In this document: in pieces, positions 1 to 9,643 of the stretch
Position numbering within the stretch: the stretch's first letter is position 1
Layout of the letters: each line of letters starts with the position of its first letter
Origin: Bradyrhizobium murdochi
Lineage (GTDB): Bacteria; Pseudomonadota; Alphaproteobacteria; Rhizobiales; Xanthobacteraceae
Direction: 5' to 3'
Assembly (NCBI RefSeq): GCF_000472965.1
Contig: NZ_AXAU01000002.1
Coordinates: forward strand, 1-64,000
Length of the DNA: 64,000 nucleotides
Translations under genes and position numbers: made by a program
The notes under the pieces: generated by a model
The model's database searches: none
What the model was told of the DNA's origin: nothing
The model's input: the letters and a program-made list of their open reading frames with translations, nothing else

Positions 1-855
1 GCCGTCCGTCAGCGCAGCGGTCGTGTAGGTCCAGGCGCCACTGCTGTTGGCCGTGGCGGTCCCGATCTGGGTCGCACCGTCGAACACCTTCACGGTGCTG
101 TTCGCGGCCGCGCTGCCGCTCACAGTCAGCGTGTTGTCGTTGGTGATGCCATCACCGGATGCGCCGCTGTCGTTCGAAAAGTGGTCGATCGTTGTCATCC
201 CGCCGCCGCCGCCTTCCACTGGGAAAGGCGGTGGGATAAGTGGACCTGGAACGAGTTCACCATTTACGATCGTTGCGGAGCGGACATTTTCCCACTGAGT
301 AATGTTTATGTCCGCATTGACTTCCTGAAAGAGAATGTCGTCGTAGCCAAACGGTCCGACAAAATACACGTCCTTGAGGGATACCGAGATATCGTTTGCA
401 TCCGCGGCAATACGCAAGCCAAACGGACCACCTTGGAACACCACGTTATCGAACGTGAGCGTGCCACTCCAATCATCCGCAACAAACATACCAGCAGTTG
501 CAGCGGTGGTGTGGGCGACGATCGTCGTATTCGTGATCGTCACATTCCCGGTGCTGCCGGGGGCATAGATCTGAATAGTATCGGCGTGATCGCTCCCTTG
601 TCCCGTCGACTCGAGATACGAATTGCTGATGGTGACGTCTCCGTCACCCCCAATGCGCACACCTTCCCTGGAGCTAATACGCATATGGTCGAGGCTGAAC
701 GAGCCAAGGCCGACAACGGACGCCGTGGAGCCAGTGTCGGTAATACTCTTGTAGGAAAGCGTCCCGCCATCTCTAAGCGTGACCGAACTCGAACTCGTAA
801 CCCCGCTCAACAACGGGTCGTTCCAGTTCAGAGGGATGTTGTCGTAGGTGGCCAT
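1..855 (-). CDS. Ig-like / beta-helix surface protein, C-terminus cut by window edge
   Basis: The reading frame opens at an ATG at 855 and stays open to base 1, so at least 285 residues are present and the C-terminus lies outside. Residues 1-210 are rich in Asn, Thr, Ser and Gly with short beta-strand-like steps, as in right-handed parallel beta-helix proteins. After a Pro/Gly linker comes a stretch typical of bacterial Ig-like repeats (NTLTVSGSAAANSTVKVFDG, then GAWTYT). Such repeats are found in large adhesins and exported enzymes secreted by type I systems; that role is inferred. There is no N-terminal signal peptide. The neighbouring RTX gene is divergent. Catalytic function cannot be told from this part. 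Confidence 0.8.
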   Translation of the reverse strand, partial: MATYDNIPLNWNDPLLSGVTSSSSVTLRDGGTLSYKSITDTGSTASVVGLGSFSLDHMRISSREGVRIGGDGDVTISNSYLESTGQGSDHADTIQIYAPGSTGNVTITNTTIVAHTTAATAGMFVADDWSGTLTFDNVVFQGGPFGLRIAADANDISVSLKDVYFVGPFGYDDILFQEVNADINITQWENVRSATIVNGELVPGPLIPPPFPVEGGGGGMTTIDHFSNDSGASGDGITNDNTLTVSGSAAANSTVKVFDGATQIGTATANSSGAWTYTTAALTDG

Positions 856-1845
856 CGTGTTTCCTTAAGCGCCGCATCCGTGCACGCAGCGGTTTTCTGT
901 TGAGCAACAGTTGTAGCGACCAACGTTACCGTGTTGTGGTCCCGTCGTCGCCAACCATACATTCCGACGGACGAGGTCGCCGTCGGCGGAGGCTTTTTTG
1001 GGACGACATGTCGGCCCACCCAAGGTGATTTCTCAATTACTCCGCCAAAGTTCCCGCGCCGGAATTTAGTGCAGCAGTTCGTCGACTTAGCTTCCAGGTT
1101 CAGATTCTTCTTCAGTTTCGCTGCCAAGTTCGTCGAGGGGTCGTTCCTCACGCTCGCCACTGGCATATCGTCCGCCAGCTTGTCTTCAAAGCTTATCGAA
1201 GCTTGGGAACTTGCGCGCTATGCAATGCGATGCAGCACGGCAGATGCTGCGCGCGGTCTTCTGAGAGCCCTGAGTTCGGCAACAAGATCGTCGGCTGTTC
1301 TTCAATTTCAGCAGGAGCGATCAGCGAGTGGCAATGTTCAATGACACGCAGGCACGCCCGGTCGATTTGTCTGTTGGAAAAGCAGCCTTTGATTTTGGCA
1401 CCGATCATTTCCACCTGCACTTGCCCTGGGCGGACCGCAGACACGCGAAGCTGGAGCTGAAGTTGCGCAAACCGTCTCCGTCGAACGCATGAGAAACGCA
1501 TAGCGGTGGGGCGTCGTCATGTTCCTGCACGACAGCCCATTGAAATCTAAGGTGTCATCCCACCCAGCATGTAGGGTTCCCACCGAGAACAAGGAACACG
1601 TTTCCATGGCGAAGCGCGCGGCCGGCGGTGAACGCCCGCCGCAATCGTAATCGGATCCGCGTTCATTGCCGCCCGGCTGTCCTCGCGCTCACAAATTAAA
1701 TGTGATTGGACACGATGCAACTTTTAATTTAATTATCTCGCTGTCACCAAATTAATTTGACCTCATATGTTTCACCGCGCCTTTAATACGATTTCGGCGC
1801 TGGGTTTTGGTTGATGTCGTTGCCCGGGTTGCAATGGAGGAAAAG
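856..1845. other. Intergenic region, AT-rich control segment near right end
   Basis: I see no convincing gene here: the open frames on both strands overlap each other and lack ribosome-binding sites. Bases about 1690-1775 are strikingly AT-rich against the GC-rich surroundings, with repeated TTTAATTTAATT and AAATTAATTTG tracts. This probably holds the promoter and regulator sites for the RTX gene that starts at 1846. Confidence 0.5.
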
Positions 1846-3453
1846 ATGGCAAAAGCCTATCAAACAAAAAGCCAAGCCGTTCAGCAGTTGATGGTAACTG
1901 AGTCTTTTGCGGATTCTGCCTTTGACTGGCTCTCCCTTATTTATCCCCTCAACAGTTTGATCGTTGGCACCAGACATGACGACGTCCTCAGCGCCCAAGC
2001 TGACGGCGATGTTGTCTTGGGCCTTGCAGGCAATGACCTTTTAAGCAGTGCATTCAACCGGACAGCATTGTTCGGCGGTAGCGGCAACGACACGCTGACC
2101 ACCACAGTTGTTGTCCCGCTCCAGGGCGATGCGCCTGTGCACGGTCTCGCCATTCAGTTCGGCGGAAGAGGCAACGATGATCTCGATGCGACCGTCACCC
2201 TTCAGGGTGGGAGCACGCCTCAGAGTACGGAGGCAACCGCAGATGTGCTACTCCATGGCGGCAGCGGGAATGACAGGATCAACGCCACGGCAAATGTGAC
2301 GCTTCCTGCTTTTGGAACAGTGACCGTCAGAACCGATGTAATCGGCGGAAGCGGCGATGATACCATTCAAGCCCATGCTGATGGCCGTAACATTATCGGA
2401 ACCAGCATCGCGATGAATAGCGTCGAGGGCGGCTCGGGCGACGATCACATCACAGCGCATGCCGAAACGGAATTCTTTGCGTTGCGCGGCATAGCCAGCA
2501 ACGTATTGTTCGGTGGCGACGGCAATGATGTCCTGGATGCGTCTGCTGAGGGGCGATCCAATTTCACCGAGTCGGTTACAAATGAGCTTCACGGTGGTCA
2601 GGGCAACGACGTACTGCATGCTTTCAACCTGACAGACTCCAATAGCGGCAGGCCAGTTGGGATCAACCAGCTGTGGGGCGATGATGGCAGCGACACCCTC
2701 GAGGCGACTCATTCCACCGATGGGGAGAACACCGTCACGGATGTCACGAACTACCTGGATGGCGGGAAAGACAATGATAACCTGACTGCGAACTCCACCG
2801 CGCTTGGTGGCTTTGTTCGCGCACTCAATCAACTCGAGGGCGGCGATGGAAGAGACAGCCTCACGGCGCGTCTCGACGCTGTAGCTCACGGCGGGCCGGA
2901 TCTCGGGCTGGATCTCTACAATGTCGCGAATGTCCTGAATGGCGGTTCCGGAGATGACCAGCTCACCGCGTTTCTGTCGGCAACTCCCGTTTCTGGGGTT
3001 ACAGACAATTCTGTTGCCGAGAATCGTCTGGATGGCGGCGCTGGAAACGATGTCCTTGCGGCAACAGTTGAGTCAGGTTCGATAGGATCGAGCTTCCTCA
3101 GCGGTGGTGCGGGCAATGATCAACTCACCGTCTTTGGTGGGTCACAAAATGTTCTCGATGGGGGCGATGGCAACGACACGCTCACGAGCGGCATCGGAAA
3201 CGACGCTATGTTTAGCGGATCCGGCGAGGATACGTTTGTCTTTGCCGCTGAGAACGCGCATGACACGGCCGATTTCGAAAAGGGGCAGGACAAGATCGAC
3301 CTCACAGCTTTGGCAGCGAATGGCATCCACGACTTTGGCGATTTGAACATCGAGGCGACCGGTGGGAACACCATAGTTCACTTTGATACAGATAATGACC
3401 TCACCATCGCCGGCGTCGTGAACCTCAGCGCAGGTGACTTTTTGTTCGCGTAG
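1846..3453 (+). CDS. RTX-type calcium-binding repeat protein
   Basis: A 535-residue acidic protein made almost entirely of about fifteen spaced nonapeptide motifs of the hemolysin type (GGSGNDTL, GGDGNDVL, GGAGNDQL and similar) from about residue 60 to 460. Such repeats bind calcium and fold as a beta-roll outside the cell. There is no N-terminal signal peptide, and the C-terminal 80 residues (ending in DFLFA) look like the uncleaved signal used by type I secretion. No transporter genes lie in the window. The start at 1846 is chosen because a strong GGAGG sits five bases upstream; an in-frame TTG at 1807 is less likely. No enzymatic domain is visible, so it may be structural, adhesive or matrix-related. 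Confidence 0.9.
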   Translation: MAKAYQTKSQAVQQLMVTESFADSAFDWLSLIYPLNSLIVGTRHDDVLSAQADGDVVLGLAGNDLLSSAFNRTALFGGSGNDTLTTTVVVPLQGDAPVHGLAIQFGGRGNDDLDATVTLQGGSTPQSTEATADVLLHGGSGNDRINATANVTLPAFGTVTVRTDVIGGSGDDTIQAHADGRNIIGTSIAMNSVEGGSGDDHITAHAETEFFALRGIASNVLFGGDGNDVLDASAEGRSNFTESVTNELHGGQGNDVLHAFNLTDSNSGRPVGINQLWGDDGSDTLEATHSTDGENTVTDVTNYLDGGKDNDNLTANSTALGGFVRALNQLEGGDGRDSLTARLDAVAHGGPDLGLDLYNVANVLNGGSGDDQLTAFLSATPVSGVTDNSVAENRLDGGAGNDVLAATVESGSIGSSFLSGGAGNDQLTVFGGSQNVLDGGDGNDTLTSGIGNDAMFSGSGEDTFVFAAENAHDTADFEKGQDKIDLTALAANGIHDFGDLNIEATGGNTIVHFDTDNDLTIAGVVNLSAGDFLFA

Positions 3454-4484
3454 CCGGCCGGTAGGCATATTGATTAGTAGGCCATCAGTCGCTTCGGCGA
3501 CACGCGACGCGCTCACAATCGTCTCCAGCCTGTCTAAGGCGCAGTGGTGGGAGCGACTAGAACCGGGCCGGCGAGTCTCGCCGCGCATTTCTCGCTGCGA
3601 GGCCGCCTTTGTTGATCATCGCCGCTGGCCGCGACCTCTCACCGGAGCGGCGGCGTCGATTCGGCGTGGTCGCGGAGGTCATTGGCCAACGTTCAGGTTC
3701 ATTCGCCAATCGTTTGCCCACGGCAGCATGTCAACGTGATCGGCCTGACCAGCGTGTCCGCGACCAGATCGGATATCGACTTCAGCTTCCCGCGCGGCAT
3801 TGCCCACTTGTGCGCCGGCGGGCACTGGCCGGGAACCGGGCCGCGAAAACGCGGTGCGGCCGCAATTGCTCTGACTTCGTTAAATGTCCACATGATCTCA
3901 ACCAGCGAAGCGGCCGCCGAAGCAATTGGCCCTGCGGGCACCGGCGGTCATGCTGATGAAGCCCAGCGCGACCGGTTCGCGAAATGCGACGATGGTGCTG
4001 GCTCCACTGACGCCTTTGGCTTCAAACTGTTGCGTGTGATCTTTGCTGGCGATCCGGAACGCTCGATCTCGGCCCCAATATATTTCCAACGCACGTTTGG
4101 CGATGCCAATGCCGTATGGCGACGGACGTCTCATCCTGTGGCACCTGAAATTGATTTCGCTTCGCGGCGGGGCATCGCCTCGGCGCAGGCTGTCGGTGCA
4201 GTTCGGCGTTTGTCATTAAATTAGTACGCGTCTATTATGTGTAAGAGCCCTGTAAAGAGACGGTGAACTGTACTTCAGGGTTAACCTCAGTGACAGACAT
4301 CAAGCTTAGCAAGCGAATTCCGTCGCGGCAGATTTGCTAGATAATAGTATGGTTCAAGTCGCGCGGATTTGCGAACCTTTACGCCAGGCTCCGTTAAATT
4401 GGCGCCTAGTTTGATTACCCGACGGCACCGCGAATGCGGTCCGCGACGGCGACTTACCGGCAGTTCTTGATATGGCAGGGGCAC
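3454..4484. other. Long region without a supported gene
   Basis: Several overlapping open frames occur on both strands (for example 3898-4134 minus), but none has a recognisable domain, a good ribosome-binding site or frame continuity, so this may be decayed coding DNA. A short element at 4297-4325 recurs in diverged form at about 25029-25057. Confidence 0.4.
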
Positions 4485-4622
4485 ATGGCAAACTTGTCGT
4501 ACTGGCTGCTGATTGTAACCTGCTTCTGTTTCGGCTTTCACGACTATCCGGTTTGGACAGCCTTGTTGCTGGGAGTGGTAGCAGCAGTTACCTATCCTCA
4601 TCGACAGGCAAGATACATTTGA
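4485..4622 (+). CDS. Small membrane protein (45 residues)
   Basis: ATG at 4485 opens a 45-residue protein dominated by two hydrophobic stretches (SYWLLIVTCFCFGF and WTALLLGVVAAV) and ending in a basic tail (YPHRQARYI). A GCAGGGG sequence a few bases upstream could act as ribosome-binding site. It ends 7 bases before the next small membrane ORF, suggesting one transcript. I do not recognise the family. The hydrophobic pattern and pairing support it, but the short length keeps confidence moderate. Confidence 0.45.
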   Translation: MANLSYWLLIVTCFCFGFHDYPVWTALLLGVVAAVTYPHRQARYI

Positions 4623-4629
4623 AATCGGG

Positions 4630-4749
4630 ATGAAGGAGTGGGACGTTGCCTATCCACTTGCGATAGTCGCAGCAAGCGTGCCGCCAGCAGGCATTTTGTT
4701 TGCAGTTGGCTGGCTTGCTGGTCGAGCACTCTCGCAAATCTTAAAGTAA
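4630..4749 (+). CDS. Small membrane protein (39 residues)
   Basis: A 39-residue frame starting at ATG 4630 encodes a short polar N-terminus (MKEWDVAYP), one clear transmembrane helix (LAIVAASVPPAGILFAVGWL) and a short basic tail ending in LSQILK. It directly follows the 45-residue membrane ORF. Single-helix proteins of this size are common and poorly studied in bradyrhizobia; function unknown. Confidence 0.45.
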   Translation: MKEWDVAYPLAIVAASVPPAGILFAVGWLAGRALSQILK

Positions 4750-5152
4750 GCCAGCTTTCATCAAAGCTAGCGCCGTCTATAGCCGATATATGCGATGAAT
4801 ATTACCGTATTCCGCATCGGCTTTCCTGGCTGACGGGGACCGAGCCTCGAATTATCCTTTGCTTGAACACTCCGGGCTCAATGGGCCTACTACGAGTGTC
4901 CACTCATTCGGAGGATGTTCACGGCTTCTTAGCCATTGCATTCTTTTGCGTTGCTCGTTGGTGGCCGTCAAAATCTTGCTCAGTAACCTGAGGCAACTCC
5001 AGATCGACTCAAGTGAGCGGAAAGTTAGAACGGGATCGAGCACCTGGATTTTGTGCAGAGACCCTGCTCGCCCCTGCGTGAGTATTCTGCGCTGGGCGGG
5101 GACGCGTACGTCGTACGCTTTCCGAACCGGCGTCGTTGTCGTCGAACCATTC
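4750..5152. other. Gene-free stretch with a weak transposase-like trace
   Basis: No intact gene is supported. On the minus strand, about 4859-4955 can be read as a short peptide containing NEWTLVVGPLSPECSS, resembling KEWTPVVDSESPE encoded in the IS3-type remnant at about 25.8 kb. This suggests a second, more decayed copy of the same transposase N-terminus; the evidence is weak. Confidence 0.3.
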
Positions 5153-5566
5153 CTAGGTCAATCCACTATCCTTCGTGTGGGAAGTGTGGTGCCCAAACTC
5201 GAAATCGGGAAACCTTGTGACTAGCGCGGTCTTCAAAAACTGGATATGCCTTATAGTCGCTTCCAGTTCGTTCAAGCGCCTCTGCCCTTCTGCTATCTCG
5301 CGGCCGAGCAAATTCTGATAATGGCTATCCTCCGGATCTCGCGTCAGATACTCATCGGAATCATTGCCCAAGGTTACTGCCGATCGCGCTAGCGCGTCAT
5401 CGATACGTGCTTTCAGGCCAGCCTGCTCAGTTCTCGCGCCCTCCAGCGCATCTTCTATCGACCGAAAAATGGAAGTAGCGCGGGCACGGTCAGTTTCGGT
5501 ATCCCGGCTGGCCGATCGCGCCTTGAAATTGACGGCGGTGCGCACCTTTAGAAATCGCTGAAACAT
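5153..5566 (-). CDS. Hypothetical coiled-coil protein
   Basis: A 137-residue protein, charged and helical, with heptad-like stretches around residues 30-70 (SIFRSIEDALEGARTEQAGL) and 85-120 (REIAEGQRRLNELEATIRHI). No signal peptide or membrane segment. The start at 5566 (MFQRFLKV) is preferred over an upstream in-frame start because GGAGAAG lies at the right distance. Family not recognised; possibly a soluble scaffold or regulator. Neighbours give no operon context. Confidence 0.6.
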   Translation of the reverse strand: MFQRFLKVRTAVNFKARSASRDTETDRARATSIFRSIEDALEGARTEQAGLKARIDDALARSAVTLGNDSDEYLTRDPEDSHYQNLLGREIAEGQRRLNELEATIRHIQFLKTALVTRFPDFEFGHHTSHTKDSGLT

Positions 5567-6262
5567 CTTCGAGCTTCTCCAGGATGGGTTGGGTCGAGAT
5601 AGATGCTGAGTCGTCACAGCCAAGTTATCACGAAATGCGAACGTTCGGCGCAAGATCGCTTTCGTGCGAGTGATGCCGGTCTATGGGCGGATCGAGGCTC
5701 CCCAGTTGATCATCCAAGCAATCGCCCGCGCATGGGCAGCCCATCGCTGTCGATTGGAACTGTGTTGATGCCGCACCGATGCCGATCTCTGATCAGCAAA
5801 CTCCGAAACCACCCGAACGAGATCAGACCGTGAAAACGAGTTGTGCTCGCCGGAATGAAACCTGAAAGGCCGCGCGCAAAGCTTCGCGCCGTAAGTCATC
5901 CTCCAAGCAATCTGCATTGGGGCCCTCTCAACACAATCGACTCGATGCGACCCGCGACACCTGGCTTTCCGCTGCTTGCAGGTTTCTGGGCATGTCCGCC
6001 CCAAGTTGACGGTCGCCAATAAATGGGTGATACTATTTAATTGTACTAACAAGATAACCCCTGATAATTTAAAAATCGTCTTGGGAGGAGGTACGCCGAC
6101 CTGAGGCAAAGGCTCATTTCATAGTCGCCATTGAAGGTAATGGCCGGAGGGCATCCAGTCTAATTCGATCATGGATCGCGTTTGGCCCGAACCGCGCATC
6201 TGTCGCCATCGGAAATAGCGAGGAGGATTTGCGCGCCTCGAACTGATTGCGTGGAGGAAATC
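5567..6262. other. Intergenic region before the PilZ gene
   Basis: An open frame on the minus strand (5681-6109) lacks domain features and a ribosome-binding site. Around 6025-6080 the sequence turns AT-rich (ATACTATTTAATTGTAC), resembling other AT-rich control segments in the window. No gene is supported. Confidence 0.35.
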
Positions 6263-6484
6263 ATGGTTGAAGTGCACCCCGTAAGGCTAGGCTCAATCAG
6301 TTTCGGCCGTTCGAAAACTATTTGCACAATTCGTAGTATTTCTGCTTACGGCGCCGCGCTTGATGTCGCTGCAGATGAGCAAGTCCCCGATGAGTTTGCG
6401 CTGACCGTCATCCCCGACGGTGACCCGCGGCGCTGCGCGGTCGTTTGGCGCAAAGAGAAACGCATCGCTGTCGCGTTCTATTGA
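6263..6484 (+). CDS. Small PilZ-domain protein
   Basis: A 73-residue protein matching the second half of a PilZ domain: TICTIRSISAYGAALDV followed by FALTV and CAVVWRKEKRIAVAFY, the usual strand order ending in a Val/Trp/Phe pattern. PilZ proteins classically bind cyclic di-GMP through an N-terminal RxxxR and a (D/N)xSxxG motif. Here SISAYG lacks the Asp/Asn, and no RxxxR is seen, so c-di-GMP binding is doubtful. Start chosen at 6263 because GGAGG lies just upstream. It precedes the coiled-coil/TAXI operon by about 280 bases. Confidence 0.75.
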   Translation: MVEVHPVRLGSISFGRSKTICTIRSISAYGAALDVAADEQVPDEFALTVIPDGDPRRCAVVWRKEKRIAVAFY

Positions 6485-6639
6485 CTTGCCCACGAAAGGA
6501 AATTCTGCAGGACGTCCTCCGGGAGCGATGCGCCGCCGCCTGGTATTGTCTTGTCATCCTGTGGATGATCCTTGAAAACTCAGCCTGTGAGTGACCCTTG
6601 AAAACGCCACACGCGATGAGAGCGACCGGACGGCAGGTA

Positions 6640-6692
6640 AAGGACCGGTCATTATTAATTTGATTTAATTTTGATTTAATAATATAAATGCG
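6640..6692 (+). promoter_or_regulatory. AT-rich control segment upstream of the coiled-coil operon
   Basis: The sequence TTTGATTTAATTTTGATTTA and flanks form a run of repeated GATTTAAT units in otherwise GC-rich DNA. Similar ATTTAAT repeats precede the RTX gene, the glycine-rich gene at 16930 and rfbA. This is probably a promoter with a site for an AT-rich-DNA-binding regulator; the regulator is inferred. Confidence 0.4.
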
Positions 6693-6764
6693 CATTGAGC
6701 TTAGACCGTACTTGCGAACTGAATTGTGAAGTGACCCATAGACCTGTTTAAAAAGGCGTCACGT

Positions 6765-9602
6765 TTGCGCCAGCCCATTGAAACTGCTCCGAGGGACGGA
6801 AAGGAAATTTGGGTCGAGGATGATCGATCGGCTTACGATGTCGCGCATTGGTCATCTGAGACAAAAGAATGGGTCTGGAAGAACGGCAGACCAATCAGGA
6901 TCACGCCGACACATTGGTCTCCAATAGCCGAGCCTCAGTATCAGGAAGACGATCAGTCGAGCGGCCCCCTTTGGAACGATCGCGTGCGCCGATGGTTTAT
7001 CGCTTCCTTTATCGCTGCAAGTCTGGTTATGGCTGCGTTGCTCGGCGTGCATTTCCGCACCGAGCTGGTCGCTTTTGCGACGCGATACTTTGATCTGCCA
7101 GACATTGCCGATCTCGATAGCAAGGTGGAGTTGTCGAGCAAGCCGTACGACGAAACTGCGCGGCTCCGCCAAGCGGACATCATGGTGGAGGAACTGCGGC
7201 GGACCCTTCAACAGGAACAGGCCGGCGCCAACGCACTCGCAGACGAGCTTTTGGAAGTTCGCCGCGAAATCGAAACGCAAGCCATGCAATTGCAGAAGGC
7301 CGTCGATGAAGCTCGGCAGCAGAAACAGACGGCAGAGGCAGCCGCTTCCCAATTACAAGAATCCCTGCGGCAGGAGCAAAAGAAGACCGCCGCCCTCACC
7401 CAGGAGATCGGCATAATGCGCCAGGCGATGACGGCAGGCGCAGAGCAGCAACGCCACGCGCTCGAAGGCGCACAGGCGCGCGCCGCGACACTTGCGAGTG
7501 AGCTTGCCGGAATGCGGCGCGAGATCGAAACGCAGGCCGCACAGTCGCAAAAGGCCGTTGATGACGCCATATTGCGGACGCAGGCGGCGGAGGCCATCAA
7601 TGCCGAACTGCGCGAAACGCTGCGGCAGGAGCAACGGAAAACTGCCACTCTCATCCAGGAGGTCGACGCTGCGCAGGCGATGAAGGCAACCTCCGAACAA
7701 CAACGCCGCGCGCTCGACGAGGCACAGGTGCGTGCCGCAACGCTCTGGAGCGAGCTTGCCGGAGCGCAGCGCGATATCGAAACGCAAGCCGCACAGTCGC
7801 GAAAGCTCATTGATGAAGCCGTGCATCAGAAGCAGACGGCAGACGCTAGCGCCGCCGAATTGCGAGAATCTCTGCAGCAGGAGCAACGGAAAACTGCCGC
7901 TCTCACCCAGGAGCTCCACGCAGCGCGGCAGGCGATGAAGGCAACCGCCGAACAACAACGCCGCGCGCTCGACGAGGCACAGGCGCGTGCCGCAACGCTC
8001 TGGAGCGAGCTTGCCGGAGCGCAGCGCGATATCGAAACGCAGGCCGCACAGTCGCAAAAGGCTATTGATGAAGCCGTGCAGCAGAAGCAGACGGCGGATG
8101 CTAGCGCCGCCGAATTGCGAGAATCCTTGCAGAAGGAACAACGGAGAACTGCCGCTCTCACCCAGGAGATCGAAGCTGCGCGCCAGGCATTGACAGCAGC
8201 CGCCGAGCAACAACGCGGCACGCTCGAGGAAACTCAGGCGCGCGCTGCGACACTCGTGAGCGAACTCGCTGAAACGCGTCGCGAGATCGAGACACGGGTC
8301 GTGCAGTCGCAAGTGGCAGAGGGTGAGGACACGCAACAAAGACAGACGGCGGAAACAACTATCACCGAACTGAGGGAATCTCTACGGCGGGAGCAAGAGA
8401 AGACTGCTGCGCTTACTCAGGAGTCCGACGCTGCGCGCCAGGCGATGACGGCAGCCGCCGAACAACAACGCCGCGCGCTCGAGGAAACTCAGGCGCGTGC
8501 CGCAGCACTCGTGAACGAGCTCGCTGACACGCGTCGCGAGATCGAGGCGCGGGTCGTGCAGTCGCAAGTGGCAGAGGGTGATGACACGCAACAAAGACAG
8601 ATGGCGGAAACAACTATCGCCGAACTGAGAGAATCCCTACGGCGGGAGCAAGAGAAGACTGCGGTGCTTACCCAGGAGTCCGACGCTGCGCGCCAGGCGA
8701 TGACGGCAGCCGCCGAACAACAACGCCGCGCGCTCGAGGAGACACAGGCGCGTGCCGCAGCGCTCACGAGCGAACTTGCTGGAACGCGTCGCGAGATCGA
8801 GATGCAGGCCGCGCAATCACAAAGAGCGATCGATGAAATCTTGCAGCAGAAGCAGAGGGCGGAGGCTGCCACTGCCAAATTGCAAGACTCGCTGCAGCAG
8901 GAGCAAAAGAAGATCCCCGCCCTCGCTGAGGTCGACGCGGTGCGACAGGCGATGGCGGCGAGCGCCGAGCAGCAACGTCGTGCGCTGAACGAGGCTGAGG
9001 AGCGTGCCGCAACACTCGCGAGCGAGCTTGCTGGAGTCCGCCGCGAGATAAAAGCGCAGTCTGCGCGGTCGAAAACAGCGGACGATGCGGCCATACAACA
9101 AAAGCAAGCCGCGGAGCGCACCATCGCGGAACTGCGGCAATCGCTGCGCAAGGAGCGCGACAAGATCGGAGCAATGGCACGCGATTTTGCGCCCGCACGG
9201 CGGCGCCCTGCGGACCAGCGCGAGTCCTTCGGGCGCGCGCAGGACAAACCGATCAGTCCGATCGTCCAGACGACGCTGGCCGCAGGCGCGGGCGCAACGA
9301 AACAGCCGATGGCCTCTGACACACAGAGTAAGACAGAGGCATCACGATTGATCGCGCGCGCTGGCGCGCTGCTCAGTCAAGGCAATATCGGTGCGGCGCG
9401 AATTGTACTCGAGCGCGCCGTCGAGGGCGGCGACCCCCGTGCAAGTTTCATGCTCGCAGAGACGTATGACCCCGTCATTCTGTCCGCATGGGGCACCTAT
9501 GGAACGCGTGGCGAGTCGGCGAAAGCACGTGAACTTTACGCAACGGCGCACAGCGGCGGCATTCCGGAGGCAAAGGACCGGATCGACGCATTGCGTGAGT
9601 GA
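6765..9602 (+). CDS. Membrane-anchored repeat coiled-coil protein with N-terminal DUF551-like domain
   Basis: A 945-residue protein. Residues 1-60 (PIETAPRDGKEIWVEDD, then THWSPIAEP) resemble DUF551-type small domains. A transmembrane helix follows at about 76-98 (WFIASFIAASLVMAALLGV). From about 125 to 800 there are roughly eight tandem coiled-coil repeats of 84-85 residues, each with a (L)RQEQxKTAALTQE start and a REIETQAAQSQ middle. The last 100 residues look like a Sel1/TPR-type helical pair (GNIGAARIVLERAVEGGDP). The only plausible start is a TTG at 6765 with AAGG upstream; an in-frame stop lies at 6732. It heads a run of genes for exported proteins. Inferred role: an envelope-spanning scaffold. 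Confidence 0.8.
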   Translation: MRQPIETAPRDGKEIWVEDDRSAYDVAHWSSETKEWVWKNGRPIRITPTHWSPIAEPQYQEDDQSSGPLWNDRVRRWFIASFIAASLVMAALLGVHFRTELVAFATRYFDLPDIADLDSKVELSSKPYDETARLRQADIMVEELRRTLQQEQAGANALADELLEVRREIETQAMQLQKAVDEARQQKQTAEAAASQLQESLRQEQKKTAALTQEIGIMRQAMTAGAEQQRHALEGAQARAATLASELAGMRREIETQAAQSQKAVDDAILRTQAAEAINAELRETLRQEQRKTATLIQEVDAAQAMKATSEQQRRALDEAQVRAATLWSELAGAQRDIETQAAQSRKLIDEAVHQKQTADASAAELRESLQQEQRKTAALTQELHAARQAMKATAEQQRRALDEAQARAATLWSELAGAQRDIETQAAQSQKAIDEAVQQKQTADASAAELRESLQKEQRRTAALTQEIEAARQALTAAAEQQRGTLEETQARAATLVSELAETRREIETRVVQSQVAEGEDTQQRQTAETTITELRESLRREQEKTAALTQESDAARQAMTAAAEQQRRALEETQARAAALVNELADTRREIEARVVQSQVAEGDDTQQRQMAETTIAELRESLRREQEKTAVLTQESDAARQAMTAAAEQQRRALEETQARAAALTSELAGTRREIEMQAAQSQRAIDEILQQKQRAEAATAKLQDSLQQEQKKIPALAEVDAVRQAMAASAEQQRRALNEAEERAATLASELAGVRREIKAQSARSKTADDAAIQQKQAAERTIAELRQSLRKERDKIGAMARDFAPARRRPADQRESFGRAQDKPISPIVQTTLAAGAGATKQPMASDTQSKTEASRLIARAGALLSQGNIGAARIVLERAVEGGDPRASFMLAETYDPVILSAWGTYGTRGESAKARELYATAHSGGIPEAKDRIDALRE

Positions 9603-9643
9603 GGGATCAGGACCGCATTCACGACGGACAGTTGGAGACGGAG

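Noticed and set aside
3898..4134. 78-residue frame on the minus strand
   Set aside because: Looks slightly protein-like but has no ribosome-binding site, no known domain and no continuity with neighbouring frames.
5681..6109. 142-residue frame on the minus strand
   Set aside because: His/Arg/Ser-rich, no domain, no ribosome-binding site; AT-rich control DNA covers its start.
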